Shown here in pieces: positions 37,125 to 46,064 of a DNA stretch of 64,000 nucleotides; the first letter of the stretch is position 1; every line of letters starts with the position of its first letter. Origin of the DNA: Luteococcus sp048595755 (lineage in GTDB: Bacteria > Actinomycetota > Actinomycetes > Propionibacteriales > Propionibacteriaceae). The translations under genes were made by a program, and so were the position numbers. The stretch covers positions 2,542,001 to 2,606,000 of the forward strand of contig NZ_CP184360.1 in assembly GCF_048595755.1 (NCBI RefSeq), read 5' to 3'. The notes beneath the pieces were generated by a model. The model was not told the origin of the DNA and searched no databases. It was given only the letters and a program-made list of their open reading frames with translations.

Positions 37125-37981
37125 GCGCCCCCGGCTCAGAGGGTGAGTTCGCTCGCCGACTCACCCAGGCGATCCAGCAGCGGGGTCTGTCCTTGGCCAG
37201 GCTGCGGCACCGACTGCAGGAACGCGGTCTGTCGGTCTCGGAGGCGAGCCTGAGCTACTGGTGCACCGGGCGCTCCCGCCCCGCCAGGAATCGCTCTCGT
37301 GAGATCGTGCGAGCGCTGGAGGAGATCCTGGAGACCGAGGCCGGCTGGCTGGTCTCGCACATGCCGCAACCAGGTGGCAGCCATACGCTGGCCAAGGTGC
37401 TCAACCGGCGCGAACTGCTGGAACAGGCAAGACAGGAATTCCAGTTGGCGAGCTCCGTCGACTGGCGCTTCCTGTCGGTTCACTACCGGGCGGTGATCGA
37501 CGAGCAACGTCGCAGGCACACCACCCAGACCTGGGCCATGGTTCAGGCGATCTCGGCGCACGCACGCGGCTGGTCAGTGGTGGTGGAGGGCAACGACGGG
37601 TACTCGCGTGCCACGGCGTTGGGCCTGGCCCGCATCAATCGTGAGGTGAGGGTGGCCGAGGACCTGACTGTCGTCGAGTTCCAGCTGGACCATTCGGTGG
37701 AACGCGGCGGGCGTGTGCTGCTCGGACACGAGATGGCCTTCGACGGGGACAGTCCGCAGAGCAATGCCATGGGCTACGCGTTGAAGCAGCAGATAGACCA
37801 GCTGGTGCTGGAGGTCACCTTCGAGGGGGAGATGCCCCGGGAGATCGGCCTCAGCACCCATCACCCCGTGGACCAGTCCGTGACGCTGCACCCGGACCTG
37901 CTCTACCGCGGGGAGCACGGGGTGCAGGCCGTGCTGCGCAATGCCGTGGCCGGGCTGCACGAGATCAGCTGGCAGTGGTGA
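37121..37981 (+). CDS. Helix-turn-helix protein of unknown function
   Basis: The 286-residue protein starts with a Cro/C1-like helix-turn-helix (about 8-70: EFARRLTQAIQQRGLSLARL, then LSVSEASLSYWCTGRSRP), then a mixed domain of about 200 residues without a known motif, containing a WRFLSVHYRA segment and a conserved-looking EFQLDHSVERGGRVLLGHE. It overlaps rsmB by ATGA, so it is translated with fmt-rsmB. It is probably a DNA-binding regulator; its targets are unknown. Confidence 0.7.
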   Translation: MSAPGSEGEFARRLTQAIQQRGLSLARLRHRLQERGLSVSEASLSYWCTGRSRPARNRSREIVRALEEILETEAGWLVSHMPQPGGSHTLAKVLNRRELLEQARQEFQLASSVDWRFLSVHYRAVIDEQRRRHTTQTWAMVQAISAHARGWSVVVEGNDGYSRATALGLARINREVRVAEDLTVVEFQLDHSVERGGRVLLGHEMAFDGDSPQSNAMGYALKQQIDQLVLEVTFEGEMPREIGLSTHHPVDQSVTLHPDLLYRGEHGVQAVLRNAVAGLHEISWQW

Positions 37982-38042
37982 GCCGCCCGGGGCGCAGCGC
38001 TCCGGGGATGCCGGGCCGGGTTCGCGTCAGTGGACCCTTGCG

Positions 38043-39260
38043 TCAGTGGACCTTCGCGTCGAGGGTGAAGCCGCGCGCCCGCAGTCGCTGGGCATAGGGC
38101 TGGCCCAGGGCCACCGCCGGTGTGGTGACTCCCGTGGCGAGCCCCTCGTCGTGGGCCAGGGCCAGTGCCGCCTCGCCGATCATCACCGCCGTTCCCTGGT
38201 AGCCCGGGTCACGTTGGTCGGCCACCGTCGCGACTACCCGTCGGCCCGAGGTGGTGTCGGCGTGCACCTCCATCGTGAAGTGGCCGCGTTCCCGCGAGCG
38301 TTCACTGGGGCCCTCGCCGGGGGAGGGCAGCACCCGGTCGGCCACGTGCCGCAGGCCCGGCGTGGCGAGGCTGGCGACGAAGGCCGGTAGAGCCGCGGCG
38401 ATCCCGACGCCCTTGGCAAGGCCCGGCAGGCCGCGGCCCGTGTCGTGCATCTCGCGGTAGCGGAAGCCGCGACCATAGCGCCAGCCCAGCAGCGCATTGC
38501 TGCGCCGCACGACCTGCTCGTTGTAGCGGGCCATGAAGAAGGGGGCGGCGAACTCGCGGGTGTCGGCGGAGCTCTCCAGCCAGACGAAGGAGTTGCGACG
38601 CCCGCGGGGCTCGGGTTCGGCGTCGCGATCCGGGCTCAACGCATAGGGATCCGACGAGGAGCGTCCTGGGGTGCGCACACCGTGGCGCGACGCGTCGATC
38701 TGGGTGCGCAGCGCATCGATCGTGCCGCCGGACATGCCCCCGGAGAAGCTGCGCAGGTGCATGGTGGTGCCCAACAGCTCCCCGCCTCCGGCCGCGGCGC
38801 AGGCGTCGGCGGCCAGCAGGACCCCTAGGTCGGAGGGAACCGAGTCGAATCCGCAGGCGGTGACCAGGCTGGCGCCGCTGGCCCTGGCGGCCTGGTCGTA
38901 GGCGTCGATCATGTCGCGGGCAAAGAGCACCTCACCGTTGAGGTCCACGTAGTGGGTGCCGTGCTGGGCACAGGCACCGGCCGTCGCCATGCCGTACTTG
39001 GTGTAGGGCCCCACCACCGAAACCACCACGCGGCTGCGCCGTGCCATCTCTGACAGGGAGGCCGGATCGAAGGCATCGGCCACCAGCAGCGGGACCTCCG
39101 GCCGTCCCAGGCCGCCCGCCAAGTCCCGCAACCGATCGCGGTCCCGGCCGGCCAGCGCGATCGTGGTGCCCTGCGGCGCCTGGGCCAGCAGCTCGGCGGC
39201 GATCAGCCGGCCCACGAATCCGGTGGCGCCGAAGACGGTGATGTCGAGGTCACGTTCCAT
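38043..39260 (-). CDS. Saccharopine dehydrogenase-like / trans-acting enoyl reductase family protein
   Basis: The 405-residue protein opens with a Rossmann fold, ITVFGATGFVGRLIAAELL, followed by LAGRDRDRL and VVSVVGPYTKYG, features shared with the Rv2449c/Rv2953 group. Mycobacterial relatives reduce lipid intermediates, but in this organism the substrate is unknown. The ATG at 39260 follows TAGGCT (39268-39273, minus strand) by 7 nt. A 13-bp direct repeat GCGTCAGTGGACC (38024-38036, 38040-38052) spans its stop codon. Confidence 0.85.
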   Translation of the reverse strand: MERDLDITVFGATGFVGRLIAAELLAQAPQGTTIALAGRDRDRLRDLAGGLGRPEVPLLVADAFDPASLSEMARRSRVVVSVVGPYTKYGMATAGACAQHGTHYVDLNGEVLFARDMIDAYDQAARASGASLVTACGFDSVPSDLGVLLAADACAAAGGGELLGTTMHLRSFSGGMSGGTIDALRTQIDASRHGVRTPGRSSSDPYALSPDRDAEPEPRGRRNSFVWLESSADTREFAAPFFMARYNEQVVRRSNALLGWRYGRGFRYREMHDTGRGLPGLAKGVGIAAALPAFVASLATPGLRHVADRVLPSPGEGPSERSRERGHFTMEVHADTTSGRRVVATVADQRDPGYQGTAVMIGEAALALAHDEGLATGVTTPAVALGQPYAQRLRARGFTLDAKVH

Positions 39261-39267
39261 GGCCCCG

Positions 39268-39285
39268 AGCCTACGTCGATAGGCT
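39268..39285. promoter_or_regulatory. Back-to-back leaderless -10 boxes
   Basis: AGCCTA (39268-39273, minus-strand -10) and TAGGCT (39280-39285, plus-strand -10) form an inverted pair 6 bp apart. They serve the ATG at 39260 (leftward) and at 39292 (rightward), leaving only 31 bp between the start codons. Confidence 0.65.
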
Positions 39286-39291
39286 TGCCGC

Positions 39292-39957
39292 ATGGCCATG
39301 CGCATCACACCGTCCATCCTGAACGCCGACCTGTCGAACCTGACCGGGGAGATCTCCCGCATCCCCAGCGCGGATGCGGTCCATCTGGACGTGATGGACA
39401 ACCACTTCGTCCCCAACCTGACGCTGGGCCTGCCGGTGGTGGAGTGCATCCGCAAGAACACCGAGAAGTTCCTCGACATCCACCTGATGATCGCCAATGC
39501 CGACCGGTGGGCCCCGGCCTATGCCGAGGCGGGTGCCGAGAGCGTCACCTTCCACGTGGAGGCCTCCGATGCGCCCATTCGGTTGGCACGCGAGATCCGT
39601 GCCCAGGGCGCGCGGGCGTCCATGGGCCTCAAGCCGGCCACCCCGATCGAGCCCTACGAGGACATGCTCGCCGAGCTGGACATGGTGCTATTGATGACGG
39701 TGGAGCCCGGCTTCGGAGGCCAGAAGTTCCTCGACCTGGTCCTGCCGAAGATCCGTCGCACCCGGGAGCTGGTCACCAAGACCGGCCAGGACATCTGGGT
39801 GCAGGTGGACGGCGGAGTCTCGCTGGAGACCATCGAGCGCTGCGCCGAGGCCGGCGCGGACACCTTCGTCGCCGGATCGGCCGTCTACCGGGCCGATGAT
39901 CCCGACGCGATGGTCAACGACCTGCGCGACAAGGCGATCCAGGCCTGCAGGCACTGA
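39292..39957 (+). CDS. rpe: Ribulose-phosphate 3-epimerase
   Basis: Rpe converts ribulose-5-phosphate and xylulose-5-phosphate in the pentose phosphate pathway. The 221-residue TIM barrel has ITPSILNADLSNL at the start, VHLDVMDNHFVPNLTLG with metal ligands His/Asp, HLMIANADRW, and VEPGFGGQKF with VQVDGGVS. ATG 39292 is favoured by the -10 box 6 nt upstream; a second in-frame ATG at 39298 is possible. It lies 2 bp before the SdpI-like gene. Confidence 0.97.
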   Translation: MAMRITPSILNADLSNLTGEISRIPSADAVHLDVMDNHFVPNLTLGLPVVECIRKNTEKFLDIHLMIANADRWAPAYAEAGAESVTFHVEASDAPIRLAREIRAQGARASMGLKPATPIEPYEDMLAELDMVLLMTVEPGFGGQKFLDLVLPKIRRTRELVTKTGQDIWVQVDGGVSLETIERCAEAGADTFVAGSAVYRADDPDAMVNDLRDKAIQACRH

Positions 39958-39959
39958 GC

Positions 39960-40319
39960 ATGACGACTCCGCTGCTGGTCGCCAGCCTGATGGTGGTGCT
40001 GGGATCGCTGCTGGGCGTCATCGCCTGGGCCGCGGGCGGACGTCGGCTGCATCCCAATTCCGCGCTGGGCATCCGGACGGCGAGCACCCAGGTCTCCGAC
40101 GAGGCGTGGTACTCCGGTCAGGCGGCTGCCGCCAGCTGGACCGGCCGGGCTGCGGTCGTGCTGCTGCTGGGTGGTCTGGTCCTGCTGGCCCTGGTGGGTG
40201 CCGGAGCGACGCTGGTGGGCTTCAACCTGGTGGCGCTGCCGATCTTCGGCCTGGTCATCTGGCTCTTCGTGCGCAGCGTGCGCGCCGCCGACGAGGCCGC
40301 CGGCCGAGCACACGACTGA
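39960..40319 (+). CDS. SdpI-family membrane protein
   Basis: The 119-residue protein has three hydrophobic helices (about 5-25, 62-82, 86-106) and, between the first two, HPNSALGIRTASTQVSDEAW, the motif of SdpI/YhfL-like proteins. In Bacillus, SdpI gives immunity to the SdpC toxin and acts as a signal-transducing receptor; actinobacterial homologues are uncharacterised and no toxin gene is visible here. It starts 2 bp after the rpe stop, so it is cotranscribed with it. Confidence 0.75.
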   Translation: MTTPLLVASLMVVLGSLLGVIAWAAGGRRLHPNSALGIRTASTQVSDEAWYSGQAAAASWTGRAAVVLLLGGLVLLALVGAGATLVGFNLVALPIFGLVIWLFVRSVRAADEAAGRAHD

Positions 40320-40345
40320 AGGAGCCCTGCCGGGGGCGCCGGGAG

Positions 40346-41182
40346 TCAGCGGCCCTGGTTGCGTCGCCTCAGGTAGCGCTGGAACTCGGCGGCGATCGAA
40401 TCACCAGTGGCGGCGGGAAGGCTCTCCTCGTCCTGGGCGGCCTCGAGCCGAGCGATGTACTCGGCCACGTCGGGATCCTCACTGGCGAGCTCGTTGACCC
40501 CGCGCTCCCAGGCCTGCGCCTGGTCTGGCAGGTTGCCGAGGTCCAGCGGAGCCTCCAGCAGGTCCTCGATGCGCACCAGCAGTGCCAGCGTGGCCTTGGG
40601 ATTGGGTGGATCCGAGACGTAGTGCGGCACCTGCGCCCACAGGGAGACCACCGGCATGCCGGCACTGCGGGCAGCCTCGGCGACCACGCCGACGATCCCG
40701 GTGGGGCCCTCGTAGTTGGACGGTTCCAGCCCCAGACGGCTCGCCAGCTCCGGGTCATTCGAGGTTCCCGTGACCGGCAGCGGGCGCGAATGGGGTGAGT
40801 CGGTGAGCATCGCGCCCAGCACCACCACCAGCTCGGGCCGCACGCTGCGCAGCGCCGAGACCAGGGCAGCGCTGAAGGAGCGCCACTTCAGGTTGGGCTC
40901 GGGACCGCTGACCAGCACCACGTCGCGTTCGGGCAGTTCGGCCACGGAGATCTGCACCGCCGGCCACTCGACCACACGCGGCTGGTCCCCGGTGCCACTG
41001 ACGCGTGGCCGGTTCACCTGGAAGTCGTAGTAGTCCTCCCCGTCGATCTCGAAGATGACGTCGGCGTCATAGGCCAGGCCCAGGTGGTCCACCACGTGGG
41101 TGGCGGCGTCGGAGGCGTCGTTCCAGCCCTCGAAGGCCATCACGACCACCGGGTGGCGCAGGTGCGAGAGGGAATCAGCCAT
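40346..41182 (-). CDS. PAC2-family protein
   Basis: The 278-residue protein matches the PAC2 (proteasome assembly chaperone 2-like) family of actinobacteria: VVMAFEGWNDASDAAT at the start, DYYDFQVNRPRV, and a late ALLVRIEDLLE. Despite the family name, its role in bacteria is unknown; it is regularly found near metH and the arc/dop/pup region. The ATG at 41182 follows TAGTGT (41190-41195, minus strand) by 7 nt, suggesting a leaderless mRNA. Confidence 0.88.
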   Translation of the reverse strand: MADSLSHLRHPVVVMAFEGWNDASDAATHVVDHLGLAYDADVIFEIDGEDYYDFQVNRPRVSGTGDQPRVVEWPAVQISVAELPERDVVLVSGPEPNLKWRSFSAALVSALRSVRPELVVVLGAMLTDSPHSRPLPVTGTSNDPELASRLGLEPSNYEGPTGIVGVVAEAARSAGMPVVSLWAQVPHYVSDPPNPKATLALLVRIEDLLEAPLDLGNLPDQAQAWERGVNELASEDPDVAEYIARLEAAQDEESLPAATGDSIAAEFQRYLRRRNQGR

Positions 41183-41237
41183 GCGCTCAACACTAGTCCG
41201 TCACCGCGCAGGGTGGGCCTGTGCTGCAATGGGCTGC

Positions 41238-42251
41238 ATGCATGGAGCAGTGATTCACGGCGAGCGAGACGTCCGCTACGAGGAACGAACGGATCCGGTC
41301 ATCCAGGAACCCACCGATGCGATCGTCCGGACGGTGGCCGCGTGCGTGTGCGGCTCGGACCTGTGGCGCTACCGGGGCATCAACGTGGTCGAGGCGCCCA
41401 CCCCGATCGGGCACGAGTACGTGGGTGTCGTCGAGGCGGTTGGCGATGCCGTCACGCGTGTCTCGGTGGGCGACTTCGTGGTGGGCGGTTTCAAGTACAG
41501 CTGCAATGACTGTGCAACCTGCCGCAAGGGGGCTCACGCCAACTGCCCCAACGGCGGCGGTTACGACGGCTGCCAGGCCGAACTGATCCGCATCCCGCAG
41601 GCCGACGGCACGCTGGTCGCCACCCCGGGCCGGCCCGACGATGACCTGGTTCCCCACCTGCTGGCATTGTCGGACGTGATGTGCACCGGGTGGCATGCCG
41701 CGGTCTGCGCGGGGGTCGGGGCGGGCATGACGGTGGCCGTGGTCGGGGACGGGGCGGTGGGGCTGTCGGCCGTGCTGGCCAGCGTGCAACTGGGGGCCGA
41801 GCGGGTGATCGCGATGAGCCGCCACGCAGACCGGCAGGCGCTGGCGCGCGAATTCGGCGCCACTGACATCGTCGCCGAGCGGGGCAAGGAGGGTGTGACC
41901 CGCATCCAGCAGTTGACCGACGGCATCGGGGCCGATGCGGTGCTGGAGTGCGTGGGCACCGAGGATGCCCGCAACCAGGCGGCCGAGGCCCTGCGTCCCG
42001 GCGGGATGATGGGCGTGGTCGGACTGCCGCACGGTGGGGTGGACGTGGAGCAGATGTTCTGGCAGAACAAGGGCATCCACGGTGGGGTGGCCCCGGTGCG
42101 GGCCTATCTGGAGGACTTGCTGCAGCTGGTGTGGCAGCGCCGGATCGAACCCGGCAAGGTCTTCGACCTCGAGCTGCCACTCAGCGAGGTCGCCGCGGCC
42201 TACCGGGCGATGGACGAGCGACGTGCCACCAAGGTGATCTTGCGTCCCTGA
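41238..42251 (+). CDS. Zinc-dependent alcohol dehydrogenase family protein
   Basis: The 337-residue medium-chain dehydrogenase binds catalytic zinc through Cys in VCGSDLW and GHE (residues about 35-60) and structural zinc through CNDCATCRKGAHANC near 93. The cofactor loop VVGDGAVGLSAVLAS is near 170. The substrate is unknown; relatives act on alcohols or are glutathione-independent formaldehyde dehydrogenases. The start at 41238 gives family length; the frame is open further upstream inside the divergent PAC2 gene, which is rejected. Confidence 0.88.
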   Translation: MHGAVIHGERDVRYEERTDPVIQEPTDAIVRTVAACVCGSDLWRYRGINVVEAPTPIGHEYVGVVEAVGDAVTRVSVGDFVVGGFKYSCNDCATCRKGAHANCPNGGGYDGCQAELIRIPQADGTLVATPGRPDDDLVPHLLALSDVMCTGWHAAVCAGVGAGMTVAVVGDGAVGLSAVLASVQLGAERVIAMSRHADRQALAREFGATDIVAERGKEGVTRIQQLTDGIGADAVLECVGTEDARNQAAEALRPGGMMGVVGLPHGGVDVEQMFWQNKGIHGGVAPVRAYLEDLLQLVWQRRIEPGKVFDLELPLSEVAAAYRAMDERRATKVILRP

Positions 42252-42257
42252 CGGCTC

Positions 42258-42287
42258 GGGGCCTGCACCGGGTGTGGTGCAGGCCCC
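42258..42287 (+). terminator. Terminator after alcohol dehydrogenase gene
   Basis: A 12-bp perfect stem, GGGGCCTGCACC (42258-42269) with GGTGCAGGCCCC (42276-42287), closes on a 6-nt loop, 6 bp after the stop. Confidence 0.8.
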
Positions 42288-42305
42288 GCGCGCTCGCCGC
42301 GTGCT

Positions 42306-42419
42306 TCAGGGCCGGTCGGGGTCCAGGGCGGAACCGGCGCGGGCCCAGACCAGTTCCGACTTGACCTCCTTGCCCTTCGACATGATCGGGGCCGTCGGGC
42401 CGAGCTTGAGGGTGTCCAC
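42306..42419 (-). CDS. Putative 37-residue protein
   Basis: A minus-strand ORF from GTG at 42419 reads MDTLKLGPTAPIMSKGKEVK and continues to a stop at 42306. Nearly every codon ends in G or C, as in real genes of this genome, although the stretch lies in a gap. There is no signal or membrane helix; the product is basic at its centre. It may be a short protein or the tail of a decayed gene. A GTG-led stretch just upstream (NILTLR then stop) has similar codon use. Confidence 0.35.
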   Translation of the reverse strand: MDTLKLGPTAPIMSKGKEVKSELVWARAGSALDPDRP

Positions 42420-42456
42420 CCATCGTCACCGGAGGGTGAGGATGTTCACACCAACG

Positions 42457-42462
42457 TAGTGT
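42457..42462 (+). promoter_or_regulatory. -10 box of metH, leaderless
   Basis: TAGTGT is 7 nt before the ATG at 42470, with no Shine-Dalgarno. No cobalamin riboswitch is seen in the preceding 200 bp. Confidence 0.55.
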
Positions 42463-42469
42463 TGAAATC

Positions 42470-45400
42470 ATGACTTCTTCTCTTCGCGACCTGTTGACCC
42501 GCCGAGTTCTCGTGGCCGACGGGGCGATGGGCACGATGTTGCAGGACGTCGAGCTGACCATGGATGACTTCGAGAACCTCGAAGGATGCAATGAGGTGCT
42601 CTCGGTCACTCGGCCGGATGTCATCGAGGGCATTCACCGCGCCTACCTGGAGGCCGGGGCCGACCTGGTGGAGACCAACACCTTTGGCACGAACCTCGCG
42701 GCGCTGGGGGAGTACGGCATCAGCGACCGGATCGAGGAACTGGCCGAGGCGAGCGCGCGGATCGCCCGCCGCGTGGCCGACGAGTTCACCACCCCCGACA
42801 AGCCCCGCTTCGTGCTGGGATCGATCGGGCCGGGCACCAAGCTGCCCACCCTGGGCCACATCACCTTCACCGCGATCCGCGACGCGTACCAGCGCCAGGT
42901 GACTGCCATGATCGCCGGCGGCATCGACGCGGTGCAGATCGAGACCTGCCAGGACTTGCTGCAGGCCAAGGCCGCCATCATCGCCACCAAGCGCGCCCGG
43001 GAAGAGGCGGGCGTCGACCTTCCCATCTTCGTCAACATCACGGTGGAGACCACCGGCACGATGCTGCTGGGCAGCGAGATCGGCGCCGCGCTCACCGCAA
43101 TCCAACCGCTCGGGGTCGACGTGATCGGCATGAACTGCGCCACTGGCCCGGCCGAGATGAGCGAGCACCTGCGACACCTGGCCAAGCACTCCAGCGTCGG
43201 CGTGGGCTGCATGCCCAATGCCGGGCTGCCGGTGCTCGGCCCCAACGGCGCCACCTACCCGCTGGATGCCGAGGGATTGGCCACGGCCTTGGACCGCTAT
43301 GCCACCGACTACGGCCTGAGCGTGGTGGGCGGCTGCTGTGGCACGACCCCCGAGCACATCCGGGTACTGGACCAGGCCATCGGGGGCCGGCCGGTCGCCC
43401 CGCGGCAGCCGGAGGAGGTCAACGCGGCCTCCAGCCTCTACACCGAGGTGCCCTTCGCCCAGGACGCCAGCTACCTGAGCATCGGCGAGCGCACCAATGC
43501 CAACGGGTCCAAGGCCTTCCGGGAGGCGATGCTGGCCGGCAACTTCGACGAGTGCGTCGAGATCGCCAAGGCGCAAATCCGCGACGGTGCGCACCTGCTG
43601 GATCTGTGCACCGACTACGTCGGGCGCGATGGCGCCGCCGACATGCGTGCCCTGGCCAGCCGCTTCACCACCGCCGTGACCCTGCCGATCATGCTCGACT
43701 CGACCGAACCGGAGGTCATCGAGGCCGGCCTGGAGACGCTGGCGGGGCGCTGCGTGATCAATTCTGTGAACTTCGAGGACGGTGACGGCCCCACCAGCCG
43801 CTATGCGCGCGTGATGCCCATCGTGCGCGAGCACGGAGCGGCGGTCGTCGCGCTGACCATCGACGAGGAGGGCCAGGCGCGCACCGCCGAGTGGAAGGTG
43901 CGCGTGGCCAGCCGGCTCATCGAGGACCTGACCCAGAACTGGGGCATGGATGTGGGCGACATCCTCGTCGACTGCCTGACCTTCCCGATCGCCACCGGCC
44001 AGGAGGAGACCCGCCGCGACGGCATCGAGACCATCGAGGCGATCCGTGAGCTCAAGCGACGCTACCCGGGAGTGCTGACCACCCTGGGCGTCTCGAACAT
44101 CTCCTTCGGACTCAACCCGGCCGCCCGCATCGTGCTGAACTCGGTCTTCCTGCACGAGTGCGTGCAGGCGGGGCTCGATTCGGCCATCGTGCACGCCGCC
44201 AAGATCATGCCGATGGACCGGATCCCCGACGAGCAGCGCGAGGTCGCCCTCGACCTGGTCCACGACCGGCGTCGTGAGGGCTACGACCCCCTGCAGAAGT
44301 TCCTCGAGCTCTTCGAGGGCGTCAAGGCCGCAGACATGCGTGCTTCCCGAGCCGCAGAGCTGGCGGCACTGCCGCTGGCCGAACGGTTGCAGCGTCGCAT
44401 CATCGACGGTGAGGCGAAGGGGCTGGAGGAAGACCTCGACGAGGCGATGCAGACCAAGCCGGCCCTGGACATCATCAACGAGGACCTGCTGGCCGGCATG
44501 AAGGTGGTGGGCGACCTGTTCGGTTCGGGCCAGATGCAGCTGCCCTTCGTGCTGCAGTCCGCTGAGGTGATGAAGACCGCGGTGGCCTACCTGGAACCCC
44601 ACATGGAGGTCACCGACGACACCTCGGGCAAGGGCACGATCGTGCTGGCCACCGTGAAGGGCGATGTGCACGACATCGGCAAGAACCTCGTCGACATCAT
44701 CGTGAGCAACAACGGCTATTCCGTGGTCAACCTGGGCATCAAGCAGCCGATCAGCGCCATCGTCGAGGCGGCCGAGGCCAACAATGCCGACGCGATCGGC
44801 ATGAGCGGTCTGCTGGTGAAGTCCACCATGGTGATGAAGGACAACCTGGCCGAGCTCGACCAGCAGGGCCTGGGCACCAAGTACCCGGTGCTGCTGGGTG
44901 GTGCCGCGCTGACCCGCGCCTTCGTCGAGCACGACCTCAACGAGCAGTTCTCGGGTGAGGTGCGCTACGCCAAGGACGCCTTCGAGGGCCTGGCGTTGAT
45001 GGATGCCGTGATGGCGGTCAAGCGCGGCGAGCCGGGCGCCAAGCTGCCCGACGTCAAGCCCCGTCGCGTCCCTCGCGGACCGAGCGTCGAGATCGCCGAG
45101 CCCGAACTGGGCGTGCGCAGCGACGTCGCCCGCCCCACGCCCGAGGGTGGCGTCGACGTGCCCACCCCGCCCTTCTGGGGCACCCGCGTGGTGAAGGGGA
45201 TCCAGCTCGCCGAGGTGACCGAATGGCTCGACGAGCGGGCCACCTTCCTGGGCCAGTGGGGCCTCAAGGGCTTGCGGGACGGTGCCTCCTACGAGGAGCT
45301 GGTGGAGACCGAGGGACGCCCGCGCCTGCGGATGTGGCTGGACCGCATCAAGACCGAGGCCTTGGCGGAGTTCGCCGTGGTGCACGGATACTTCCCGTGC

Positions 45401-45961
45401 TATTCCGCCGACGAGACGCTGGTGGTGCTCGATCCCGACGACCACGGCCGCGAGGCGGCACGCTTCACCTTCCCGCGGCAGCGTCGCGACCGTCGACTCT
45501 GCCTGGCCGACTTCTTCCGCGACAAGGAGGAGTTCGACGCGCACGGCCCCGACGTGTTGCCGATGCAGCTGGTCACCATGGGCTCGGCGGTGGCGCGCGA
45601 GACGGCGAAGCTGTTCGAGGCGAACTCCTACCGCGACTACCTCGAGCTGCACGGGCTGAGCGTGCAGCTCACCGAGGCGCTGGCGGAGATGTGGCATGCC
45701 CGCACCCGTGAGGAACTGGGTTATGCCGCCACCAACTCCGACATCGACAAGGCCATCCAGAAGCAGGACTACCGCGGCTCTCGCTACTCCTTCGGTTACC
45801 CGGCCTGCCCGGAGCTGGAGGATCGCACCAAGCTGGTGGAGCTGCTTGAGCCGTGGCGCATCGGGGTGGAGCTGAGCGAGGAGCTGCAGCTGCACCCGGA
45901 GCAGTCCACCGACGCGATCGTGGTGCACCACCCGGAGGCCAAGTACTTCAACGCGAAGTAG
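42470..45961 (+). CDS. metH: Cobalamin-dependent methionine synthase
   Basis: MetH moves the methyl group of methyltetrahydrofolate to homocysteine through cobalamin. The 1163 residues are in standard order: homocysteine domain with zinc cysteines in GMNCATGP (near 221) and GGCCGTTPEH (near 287); pterin domain (about 330-590); B12 cap and B12 domain with GDVHDIGKNL near 729, whose His is the lower cobalt ligand; and a C-terminal SAM activation domain (about 890-1163) with RYSFGYPACPEL. It shows the organism makes or imports B12. It is apparently leaderless. Confidence 0.98.
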   Translation: MTSSLRDLLTRRVLVADGAMGTMLQDVELTMDDFENLEGCNEVLSVTRPDVIEGIHRAYLEAGADLVETNTFGTNLAALGEYGISDRIEELAEASARIARRVADEFTTPDKPRFVLGSIGPGTKLPTLGHITFTAIRDAYQRQVTAMIAGGIDAVQIETCQDLLQAKAAIIATKRAREEAGVDLPIFVNITVETTGTMLLGSEIGAALTAIQPLGVDVIGMNCATGPAEMSEHLRHLAKHSSVGVGCMPNAGLPVLGPNGATYPLDAEGLATALDRYATDYGLSVVGGCCGTTPEHIRVLDQAIGGRPVAPRQPEEVNAASSLYTEVPFAQDASYLSIGERTNANGSKAFREAMLAGNFDECVEIAKAQIRDGAHLLDLCTDYVGRDGAADMRALASRFTTAVTLPIMLDSTEPEVIEAGLETLAGRCVINSVNFEDGDGPTSRYARVMPIVREHGAAVVALTIDEEGQARTAEWKVRVASRLIEDLTQNWGMDVGDILVDCLTFPIATGQEETRRDGIETIEAIRELKRRYPGVLTTLGVSNISFGLNPAARIVLNSVFLHECVQAGLDSAIVHAAKIMPMDRIPDEQREVALDLVHDRRREGYDPLQKFLELFEGVKAADMRASRAAELAALPLAERLQRRIIDGEAKGLEEDLDEAMQTKPALDIINEDLLAGMKVVGDLFGSGQMQLPFVLQSAEVMKTAVAYLEPHMEVTDDTSGKGTIVLATVKGDVHDIGKNLVDIIVSNNGYSVVNLGIKQPISAIVEAAEANNADAIGMSGLLVKSTMVMKDNLAELDQQGLGTKYPVLLGGAALTRAFVEHDLNEQFSGEVRYAKDAFEGLALMDAVMAVKRGEPGAKLPDVKPRRVPRGPSVEIAEPELGVRSDVARPTPEGGVDVPTPPFWGTRVVKGIQLAEVTEWLDERATFLGQWGLKGLRDGASYEELVETEGRPRLRMWLDRIKTEALAEFAVVHGYFPCYSADETLVVLDPDDHGREAARFTFPRQRRDRRLCLADFFRDKEEFDAHGPDVLPMQLVTMGSAVARETAKLFEANSYRDYLELHGLSVQLTEALAEMWHARTREELGYAATNSDIDKAIQKQDYRGSRYSFGYPACPELEDRTKLVELLEPWRIGVELSEELQLHPEQSTDAIVVHHPEAKYFNAK

Positions 45962-45963
45962 GG

Positions 45964-46059
45964 CCTCGACAGGCTCGGCCGCCGGTTTGCCTCGACAGGC
46001 TCGGGGACGGGTTCGTTGCCCGAGCCTGTCGAGGGGGGCGTTGCCCGAGCCTGTCGAGG
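45964..46059. repeat. Four-copy inverted repeat cluster (CCTCGACAGGCTCGG family)
   Basis: Two direct copies of CCTCGACAGGCTCGG (45964-45978, 45990-46004) are followed by two copies of its exact complement (46020-46034, 46045-46059). The RNA of either strand can fold into a long stem, so the cluster may serve as a terminator between convergent metH and sppA. Confidence 0.85.
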
Positions 46060-46064
46060 GGTGG

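Noticed and set aside
42260..42469. Cobalamin riboswitch before metH
   Set aside because: No B12-box-like sequence is seen, and the -10 box 7 nt before the ATG leaves no room for a leader.
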